A DNA stretch of 64,000 nt from Phragmites australis (Eukaryota > Streptophyta > Magnoliopsida > Poales > Poaceae): positions 18,507,679 to 18,571,678 of the forward strand of contig NC_084944.1 of the NCBI RefSeq assembly GCF_958298935.1, in the 5' to 3' direction. The notes below the pieces were generated by a model, which was not told where the DNA came from, made no database searches, and saw only the letters and a list, made by a program, of their open reading frames with translations. This document shows positions 55,713-64,000 of this stretch, one piece after another (within the stretch, counting starts at the first letter, position 1; each line of letters begins with the position of its first letter). The position numbers and the translations under genes were made by a program.

Positions 55713-56486
55713 CTCTAGTAGAAAAATAATTTGTACAGACGATTCAGAAACCCCATGCGGGACACTTTTTTGAACCGTCTGTGGAAAGGAGTCTTTACAA
55801 ATTATTTGTACAGACAGCTCATTATTGGAACAGTCTGTACAAATGATTTGTACAGACGGCTCGTTATTGGAACCGTCTGTACTAAGTTTTCTAGAGCTAA
55901 AAAATATAAAAAAATATTTTTTTCTACCCACACCAGCCCCTATATTATTATGTAGGCATGATCGCAAGTCACATAATTTTTCACGCGAAATACCATGAGT
56001 GCATTTTCTAGGAGTCGAACCCATAACCTCTAACCTCGCGTGAACCTTCCTTACCGTCTCACCTGTCGTTCATTACTGACCATTCTATGAAAAATAATAT
56101 GTATAATATATACACTCAAAACAAGTGGGACACTATTAGTACAGACGGTTCTAGTTTAGAACCGTCTGTACTGTTCTTTCTTATACAGACGGTTCTAATT
56201 TGGAACCGTCTGTACTATTACTGCTAATAGTACAGACGGTTCTAATTTGGAACCATCTGTAAAAAAGTATAGTACAAACAATTCTAAACTAGAATCGTCT
56301 GTACTATTAGTACAGATGGTTGTAGTTTGTAACCGTCTGTATTGTACCATCCCGCTTTGCTGCAAGTGCTCGTTACCATTTTCTCAGACGGTTCTAGTTT
56401 AGAGCCGACTGTGGTACCCTTTGTACAGGCGGCTCTATAGATCCGTCTGTACAAGGGCGTCCCACTAAATGGATTGTGTAGTAGTG
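55713..56486. mobile_element. Non-autonomous CACTA element, 774 bp
   Basis: The left end reads CTCTAGTAGAAAAA (canonical CACTAGTAGAAAAA with one change). The right end is TGTGTAGTAGTG, the complement of CACTACTACACA. TTT flanks both sides (55710-55712, 56487-56489), the 3-bp duplication of the CACTA superfamily. Subterminal regions are packed with ACAGACGGTTC and its complement, arranged as about ten arms of inverted pairs separated by 7-9 bases. The centre (55955-56130) is unrelated to these repeats. It has no transposase, so it depended on an autonomous partner. Confidence 0.9.
56005..56066 (-). other. tRNA-like segment with perfect B box inside the CACTA element
   Basis: On minus, GGTTCGACTCC (56011-56021) matches the polymerase III B box consensus GGTTCGANTCC at every base. 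About 40 bases upstream, GTGAGACGGTAAGG resembles a degenerate A box or D-arm. No cloverleaf can be completed, so this is a tRNA-derived relic, or chance, not a tRNA gene. Confidence 0.4.
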
Positions 56487-56702
56487 TTTGTTTTTTAGTT
56501 TTTGAGTTATTATTGCTCTTTTGAGGTTTTAGCTTGTATTTACCTCTCTTCGGCCTTATGCAACGTTTGTTATGTCAAGTGATGTGTTTTTGCTCTTTCA
56601 TGAGTTTTTGGTCACTTGAATGAGCTTATCTTGTTTTAACTTCTTCGAACTAAAATTTTTGTGCTTTGGGGTGTTATCAATGCACTCATCAAGACCTCTA
56701 CT

Positions 56703-58482
56703 TGAGAAATTAAGTTGAAATGTGCCTTGGTTATATATGATGAGTGATTGACAAGGTTGTCGATTTGGTTTGTCGAGTTTCAGATTGTTTAAGCTTGGTT
56801 TGCTTGAAGTTCAATTGATTCTAGAATCTGGAACTTCTGGTCCAACCTGGAACTTTTGGTTCATGTGAAACCCAGACATAGAGGGGTTACCCAGAGGTCC
56901 ATCTAGAACTTCCGGGTGCCACGATTTTCGGGGATTCAGTCTCATTTTGGAATATGCTTTGAACCAATTTGGGGTTTCTTTTGAGCATTTTGATTATGTA
57001 CTAACTGGAGTTGGAGTTGAAAATATGTTTTTTGTTTGTCTCATGGTGTGCAAGTATTGGATACAACTTGGGGGTCGACGGTAGGATGATCGAGGACAAG
57101 TGGGGTGCTTGGTGATGGATGATAAAAGAGGCCGGGCGGAGTCAGGGGTGATCTTAGTTGTACACGTGGAGTTGAAGCGAAGCATGGAAAATGGATGGAG
57201 ATGGCATGTTGACAAAGTCAAATAAAAGGGATACCGGTGCAAGTGACAAGGTAGTCCGAGGGATCAGGAGCAGGAGAGACTTGTCGGTGGTCAGGATCGG
57301 AAGACGAAGTACACACGTCGACATCATAGCGCTTGCTTAAGGTGTATGCAAGTGACGAGTCATGCTTTGAGAAGTATGCAGAGGGTTTCACGGTTTGGTC
57401 TCGAAACCGTGGGAGGACTGGAGGAGTATGTGGCACCATCGTGAAGCTTGCGTTGAGGTGAAGCTAAGTCATGAAGATGACACGGTAATTCAATGGATGA
57501 AGAGAAAAATAAACGATAATGCCTTCGGTGGTAGCTAGAAGAGCATTGAAAGGTGATAGGTAGGAGGGGCACTTTAGGAATAAGGAAACTTGGCTTCTAA
57601 GAGTCTCCCTAGGCCTATAAATAGAGAGGTAAGGCTAGAGGAGAGGGTGAACCAGCCACTTAAGCCCCTTGTGCCTATCATTTGAGAGCTTTGTGTTAGG
57701 GTTTTATAGGAGAGGAAGATGAAGGCTTAGGCTATGTATTAAGTGGGAGTTTTTGAGAGAAAAATCTTTGTAATCTGCCTAAAATATGGCTGACCTTTTC
57801 TAGTAATGAAGTTTATTTTTCTTCTCTTGCTTGAATTCACCTCCTTCTAGTTTGTCTCTATTGGTTCACTTGCGAGTTTGCAAGTTTTTCGTCTTTTGGT
57901 TGTGATTTTCGTTTTCGTGCTTAAGCTGAAATTTCCCACCTTGTTGGAGTAGTTCTTCTCGTTGCTAGAGACATAAAATTCACGTAGAAACGTACATAAT
58001 TAGGTATTGAACTCCCTTGCCTCTTATCTATTAACTTGGAGACTTTCTTCACCCGGTGTTCATCTTTTTGATATTTGGGTGTTTCTTCTTAAGATCCAAG
58101 CTTGATGTGGGGATGAGTCATGGATTGGTATACTGTGAAACCTAATATTCGATTCTAAACATGAGACCCACCATTGATAGGATTTTCAAGTTTGAATTTT
58201 GAATTTTCGAAGTGTTGTTCTGTTCAACCCGAAACTTTCAGATTGAGTCTCAAACCGAGGCAGAGAACATCAACCCGGAGTTCATCTGGAGATTCTGGAT
58301 ACTTGGAATATTCAAATTGTACCTGAAATTTCTGGATTGGGGTTCTAAGTTTCTGTTGCGTTCTTGTTCCACTTTGTAGTGATTCTTTCTTAAAATGTAT
58401 TGGATGAAAATAGGAGAAAATCATAAAAAAAATTATTGATATGCCTATTCACTCCCCCTCTACTAGACATTTTTGTCCTACA
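56703..58482 (+). mobile_element. 3' LTR of the Sire-type copia
   Basis: TGAGAAATTAAG...GTCCTACA, 1,780 bp, collinear with the split 5' LTR; TATA box at 57616-57623. The bases before it, TCATCAAGACCTCTACT, are not a polypurine tract but resemble the host sequence before the 5' LTR. It ends directly against the CTGCT duplication and the receptor-kinase signal peptide. Confidence 0.92.
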
Positions 58483-60947
58483 CTGCTCTACCTCCACCTA
58501 CTGATTTTGCCATGCCTTCTCTCGCAAGCATATGCAGTACATCATGGGGATATACCACTGAGATCTCAGAAGATGGCTCTCCTCCAGTGGAAATCTACTC
58601 TTGATAGCTTGCCGCCGTTGATGAGCTCGTGGCAGGACCACACCAGCCCGTGCAATTGGACTGGCATCACGTGTACATCCCTTCGAAATTTAACCCATTT
58701 AAATTATTTGTATCTGTTTGGTAGTGAACTGTCTGAGCCTATACCCCCAGTACTAGGCAAGCTCATCAACCTGCAAGAACTTGCTCTTAGCTGAAATAAA
58801 CTTTCCGCTGCAATCCCTGTCTCTTTAGCCAATCTCACTAAGATTACCTCACTTGTTCTATATATATGTGAATCAAATTACAGGTTCTATTCCTCCGGAA
58901 CTAGGCAAGCTCGTCAACTTGCAAGGTCTTGATCTCAGCAGTAACAAGCTAACTGCTGCAATTCCTGTCTCTTTATCCAATCTCACTAAATTGACTGAAC
59001 TTGGTCTCGGTAAAAATCAAATCACAGGTCCCATACCCCTAGAACTAGGTCTCCTATCAAATCTCCAGTTTCTGTACCTGTTTACCAACCAACTCTCTGG
59101 TTTTATTCCTGCCAGCTTAGGAAACCTTACCAACCTCCAACATTTGTCTTTGGAAGATAATCAACTTTCTGGCTCAATACGAGAAACTTTTGGCAACCTA
59201 AAAAACATCCAATATCTGCTACTCTACACTAACCAATTATCAGGTTCCCTTCCTCATGGGTTTGAAAATTTCACAAGCATAGTTCAACTTGACCTAAGTA
59301 ACAATTCCCTTTCAGGACCTTTGCCTTCAAATATATGTACAGGTGGCAAACTCGAATTATTCATGGCCCCTTTAAACATGTTTGATGGCCCTATTCCAAA
59401 GAGCTTGAAGGCATGTACAACCTTGGTTAGACTTAGACTTGATGGGAACAAGCTAACAGGAGATATATCTGAACAATTTGGTGTTTATCCACAACTCGTG
59501 AAGATAAGCTTAACGTCCAATAGGCTCTCTGATCAGATCTCACCAAATTCTAGTGCCTGTCCCCAACTAGAGGTATTGTATTTAGCAGAAATTTTTTTGA
59601 CCGGCCCAATACCTCCATCTCTTTCGAAATTGTCAAACTTGGTAGAAATAAAACTCAACTCAAATCAGCTAAGTGGTGAGATTTCACTAGAAATCAGCAA
59701 CTTAACAAATCTGTATAGCATGAATTTATCTTTGAATCAGTTATCCGGATCCATACCAGCCCAGTTGGGAAAGCTGAGAAATTTAGGTTACCTTGATATA
59801 TCTGGTAACAATTTAAGTGGATCCATACCTGACCAATTGGGAGACTGCATCATGTTACAATCCTTGAAGGTCAACAACAAAAACTTCAACGGCAACTTGC
59901 CTGGAGCACTCGGAAATTTGGCAAACCTACAGATCTTGTTAGATGTTAGTAACAACAAACTCAATGGTGCCTTGCCACAACAACTTGGAAAGTTGCAGAT
60001 GCTGGAATTTCTTAACCTGTCCCACAATCAGTTGAGTGGAAGCATTCCACCCTCTTTCACAAGCATGATGAGACAAACAACACTTGATGTGTCCTACAAC
60101 AACTTGGAAGGACCAATCCCAGCAGGACATCTACTTCAAAATGCATCAGTGAACTGTTTTCTTCACAATAATGGTCTGTGTGGTAATCTCTCTGGCTTGC
60201 CACCTTGTTATTCAATTCAATTATCTGGTCACCAGAAACGAAGGCTACTTAGATTGCTACTGCCAATTGTTCTTGTTTTGGGTTTCACCATTCTTGCTAT
60301 AACTGTAATCGTTACAATACTCGCTAATAACAAAACAAAGCCACCAGAAAATGCTACTACCAATGGAAGAGACATGCTGTCTGTTTGGAATTTTGATGGA
60401 AGACTAGCATTTGAGGATATCATGAGGGCAACTGAAAATTTCGACGACAAGTACATCATTGGAACAGGAGGATATGGCAAAGTGTACAAAGCACAACTTC
60501 AAGATGGTTAGCTAGTTGCAGTGAAGAAGCTTCACTCCACTGAATATGAGGTGAACGATAAGATTTCGTAGTGAAATGGAGATCTTACCACAAATCCGAC
60601 AATGAAGCATTGTTAAACTGTATGGATTCTGCTCCCAGGGTATAAGTTTCTCGTCTATGATTACATTGAGCGGGGAAGCCTCCATATGACCTTACAAAAC
60701 GAGGAACTAGCCAAGGAATTTGATTGGCAGAAGAGAACTGCTCTTGTAGAAGACGTAGCTCAAGCGATAGCTTATTTGTATTATGAGTGTAACCCGCCTA
60801 TAATCCATCGAGATATCACAAGAAACAACATCTTGCTCGATACAACTTTCAAGGCTTATGTCTCAGATTTCGGCACAGCAAGGATTTTGAAACCTGATTC
60901 ATCAAACTGGAGCACGCTAGCTGGGACATATGGTTATATAGCTCCTG

Positions 60948-61028
60948 GTATATGTTTTTATTCTCAAACTAGAATTATAATTGTATATGTACACTTATTC
61001 CTAATTTGAGTGTTTCGTTATTGTGCAG
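60948..61028 (+). other. Intron in the kinase domain of receptor copy C
   Basis: GTATATG...TTGTGCAG, 81 bp, AT-rich. Splicing joins the G after GYIAP to AG, restoring GAG (Glu) in the APE motif and continuing LSYT, so this phase-1 intron matches the ancestral gene structure. Confidence 0.85.
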
Positions 61029-61309
61029 AGCTATCCTACACCTCTGGTGTGGTTGTGCTAGAGATGGTGATGGGGAGGCATCCAGAAGATCTTTTACATC
61101 ACCTTGCATCATCAAGGGAGCAGCATATGCATCTTAAGGAAATCCTGGACCAACGACCTGCAGCACCAACAAAAACAGAAGAGAAAGACATAGTTCTCCT
61201 CATGAAGGCGGCATTTTCTTGCCTGCAATCTTCTCCACAAGCAAGGCCAACAATGCAGGAGGCATACCAGAACTATGCAGGAGGCACTTACCCATCGTCA
61301 GTCTTCTAG

Positions 61310-64000
61310 TTCCTTCCCTAGACATTTCAGTGAAATTACACTAGATGAGCTCCAGGATGCATAATCATGGTACCAAGGCTCAGTCCTCTCATGTATCAGC
61401 ATAAGTAGTGTTCTAGTACATATAATGTTACGCTAAACCAGAATCAGTGATAAGACGTCGTTTCTAGATGCTGCCTGTACTACTGGTAAACACCAGAAGA
61501 ATAGCTTAACTATTTGCTGAAATGATTAAAATCAAGGAAACAAATGTATCAATATCATCATTCACTGCAAAAATTATGCAAATGAAAGGAACTATTATGT
61601 ATGAGCTCAATACAACCGGCGTGCCAAGAGACAGGGAGGTGCGGCTAGCCTCTGCGCAGGAGGCGCCAACTATGCCCGCAACAGAGGATCAGGATTGATC
61701 TCTATCTCTTTAGTTTATGTTTGAGTCAGTTTGGTTCAATAAGATTAGCATGCTATGAGTTCAGGAGTTTTTTAGCATTAAGATTGACTTAGTTCAGACT
61801 TGGGGAGATTGGAGTCGTGGAGTCCAGCCGGCTATGTAAGCCCCACCTGTTGTATCCCTTTTGGCAAGCAATGAAGAAACAGTTTACCCTCTCATTTCCT
61901 TTCTCTAATTTTTCATCTCCTGCTGCTAGGCACCGGCCTCAGCATCTCCTAACCCAACCAGGGGCAGGAAACTGGTGAAGGAACAACCGGAGACCTCCCA
62001 CGGCTATCCAACAGATAAATATAGTTACCGTTAAGCATTCCTTCAGTGTGCACCTATGGTCTGTCTTTTTATTTTTCAACAATATGTAGTCTTGTAAGGA
62101 AATCGATAGTCCTTATCAATTTTGTAAACATCACAAATGAGTTACAATCTATCATCACAAAAGTAGGATAATCATCAACAGAAGGCAATTCATTTCTCCT
62201 ATTAAACACCTAGTCAGGGGCACAGCTGCCTTTGTTCAAGGGGGCTTAGTAACTGGTAGTAGTACATCAATTCAGCTTATGCCTATTTGTGCTTAATTTG
62301 TTCCTTGGTGGTATGAGGAGAGATGCAAGGTTTACAAAATTGAGGAATCTTGATTAGCTTGCTTGTTGAAACAAAGAAGCGTCATCATTATAAATTTGTC
62401 AACTTGCTCCTGAACGTTGTGCTAAACCTTTAGCATTGGACAATTATGCATCCCCCTCACCCCCCCCCCCCCCTCCCAAAAAAAATCCCAAAAATCCTAG
62501 CTGTGTCACTGCTATTTCGTCTGTAGGAACATAAAATCGGTCAACCCAGACCTTAACATCCTCTGCTATTAATCCTAAGAATTGACAAAAAAATATATAT
62601 TACTTACAATTTACATGCTAGCGTACCATGGAAATCTCCTCATAAGGCACATACCATGGAAATATGCTAAGTTTCAGGACTCTGTTTGTTGTACAAGTAC
62701 GCTTGTAGTGGTACCATCCAATAAATATCACTTACTACAATGGAATTCCAAGCTCTGAAGCCCTAGCAATTCATATAAAGAAAATGAGCATAGCTAGAAA
62801 TATTACCATTGTACATAGAAAGGTAAATGCAAGCCTCGGCCAAATTCCGAAAAGAAAAACCCTAGGTCAGCTGTTCAATTTCAACATAGAACAGAGAACT
62901 CTAGTTAGTTGCTCAGTTTTTCCAATTTGCACTCAAGCACCCACAAGCAGTTAATATTTGAGTGGGAATTGACATTACGAACACATTCTACCATCATCTT
63001 ACCCTAATGGCTCGTACAAAGGCATTGAGTGATTATTCATTGAAAATGTAAAGGAATTCAGTTGGAAACACCAAAATAGTCCCTTCTATTGATGCAATTC
63101 CAAGGTATTCTTTAAACAAGTGCCACTCCAAATTATTTGCTATTTCCTTAGTTTTAATTATCTCCCTTCTTTTCCCATTTTCCCCCAACCTGATGTGAAT
63201 GGATGATTTCCATATTTATAACTAGCCGCATGACACTGCTTACTGCCACTGCCTCCTTGCACCACGCAGTGGCTGCTTCTTGAGAACTAGCCAGCATTAA
63301 CGTCTGGGGATGACTTCTGTTTCTGCTGCTTAAGTGCCATTCATACTGGCTTATCAGTGTTTACCTTTACTTCATTGGTGCTTGTCGAACCATGCCTCCA
63401 TGCTGGCTTCATACGCACACCAAACCTACGCTTTGGCCGAGTACCAAGTACCAACCGCACTGAGTTGTGACCATTTGGTGACACCAGCAAGAAGCCACAA
63501 AGAAGGTCAACTGGCAAAACCATACATTCATGTCAGCAAAACAGAAGAAACAACAAACAATAGATGTGACAGCTTTTTGTGTAGGACAATGGAGTAATTT
63601 TTTATTTATATGTACAAGTAACTACAGACAATACGAAAGTAGAGCGACCACAGTTCCAAATGCATTAGAAAAAGGGTTAACATGACCGTATAATGCACCA
63701 GCAGATAAATAAGTCCTATGCGATCTTACTGTGAGTCGTTCCATTACAAGAATACTAGATGGAAGAGACTCATATATTTGAATCAAAATCCATCAGGAGC
63801 ACCTTTCATCCGGTTCCAGTTCAGGAACGAGCAGGGAGGAGAAGATATTATGGATACTGAACGACAGCATGCAGACAAGATTAATCCAATTTAACTTTGT
63901 TAGATTTGCTTACTGCCCAAAAAGTGCTCTCAGAAAGATAGAGAAAGCTATATATATGAGTTTTATACATGCATTACACATGTAGTCTCATCTCCCAATC
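61310..64000. other. Downstream flank, little recognised
   Basis: 61310-61600 is likely the 3' untranslated region and flank of receptor copy C. 61670-61990 looks like a small copia LTR remnant (CAGCCGGCTATGTAAGCC, then GGCAAGCAATGAAGAAACAG), but no ends or duplication are defined. A run of 14 C lies at 62460-62473. The remainder is AT-rich unique DNA. The ORF 63334-63597 has no recognised domain. A minus-strand gene end might lie near 63770-63850 (reads LNWNRMKGAPDGF then stop), unproven. Confidence 0.4.
61670..61990 (+). mobile_element. Possible small copia LTR remnant
   Basis: GGATTGATCTCTATCTC at the start, a CAGCCGGCTATGTAAGCC leader and a GGCAAGCAATGAAGAAA polyadenylation-region phrase are, from memory, the order found in short LTRs of Retrofit/Ale-like copia elements. 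No terminal TG...CA pair, primer site or duplication could be fixed. Confidence 0.3.

Larger units (their letters stand above)
41750..58482 (+). mobile_element. Sire-type Ty1-copia retrotransposon with three nested insertions
   Basis: Exact CTGCT duplications flank it (41745-41749, 58483-58487). The 5' LTR is 41750-48473 (about 1,775 bp without its insertion) and the 3' LTR is 56703-58482 (1,780 bp). A decayed primer site TAGTATCAGAGCC follows the 5' LTR. The interior has gag, protease and integrase remnants, then jumps to RNase H, lacking the reverse transcriptase. Nested inside are a TG...CA insertion (42223-47166), a minus-strand LINE (51549-54178) and a CACTA element (55713-56486). The two LTRs differ often, mostly by transitions, so the insertion is old. 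The gag opening (LLLDGRDFSYWKVHMEAYLL) fits the Sire lineage. Confidence 0.92.
41724..61309 (+). pseudogene. MIK2-like LRR receptor kinase, copy C, split by a 16.7 kb retrotransposon
   Basis: The family consists of plasma-membrane receptors with a signal peptide, LRR ectodomain, one transmembrane helix and a Ser/Thr kinase. The ATG at 41724 opens MQSSLRPLL. The copia element (41750-58482) with CTGCT duplications cuts the gene here, and at 58488 the same frame resumes as YLHLLILPCLLSQAYA, completing a typical signal peptide. 58552-58790 gives the LRR cap (SQKMALLQWKSTL, CNWTGITC). 58853-60200 gives about 16 LRRs and GLCGNLSGLPPC. The helix is near 60255-60330 and the kinase runs 60400-61309. 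It is dead: stop 58792-58794, frameshift near 58855, stop 60509-60511, frameshifts near 60560 and 60640, and an in-frame kinase deletion at about 61043. Confidence 0.88.

Noticed and set aside
63334..63597. 87-codon ORF near the right edge
   Set aside because: No recognised domain, a competing minus ORF of similar size, and no promoter or splice context.

Overview
The window looks like repeat-dense nuclear DNA from a grass (Poaceae). The evidence is Ty1/copia elements of the Sire and Angela/BARE types, long TG...CA LTRs, L1-type LINEs, a CACTA element built on ACAGACGG subterminal repeats, and remnants of the grass-expanded MIK2-like LRR receptor kinases. Lineage names come from protein and terminus motifs recognised by eye; no database search was possible. 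I find no intact host gene, no bacterial-type gene, and no confident tRNA, rRNA or CRISPR locus.

Layout. 1-6158: a decayed L1-type LINE (+), split by a copia LTR at about 1198-2727. 6159-10038: two tandem copies (A, B) of the 5' region of a MIK2-like receptor kinase with broken leucine-rich-repeat (LRR) coding; copy B carries a solo LTR (8305-9342). 10039-15565: the 3' part of an LTR element whose 3' LTR is itself interrupted by a solo LTR (13248-14714). 16286-17231: the C-terminal half of a receptor-kinase pseudogene. 17232-28665: two non-autonomous LTR elements whose interiors are mostly tandem arrays (about 170-180, 30, 108, 114 and alternating 90/112 bp units), plus a solo copia LTR (25887-27709). 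29955-31559: a minus-strand solo LTR. 31715-39618: a minus-strand Angela/BARE copia whose right LTR carries a solo LTR (37884-39531). 39619-41723: upstream region of a third receptor-kinase copy (C).

The clearest story runs from 41724 to 61309. A receptor-kinase pseudogene starts with an ATG at 41724 and is cut after 26 bases by a 16.7 kb Sire-type copia element (41750-58482, target duplication CTGCT); the signal-peptide reading frame resumes at 58488. That copia holds three later insertions: a 4.9 kb TG...CA insertion in its 5' LTR (duplication AAGCG), a 5'-truncated minus-strand LINE in its RNase H (12-bp duplication), and a 774-bp CACTA element in its 3' internal region (duplication TTT). 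It has also lost its reverse transcriptase. The kinase gene carries stops, frameshifts and an in-frame kinase deletion.

Taken together, this is a degenerating receptor-kinase cluster buried by successive transposon waves, with repeated LTR-LTR recombination leaving solo LTRs. The parts most worth a second look are the exact anatomy of the split gene, the odd sequence just before the 3' LTR at 56703, the array-filled elements, and a tRNA-like segment inside the CACTA element.
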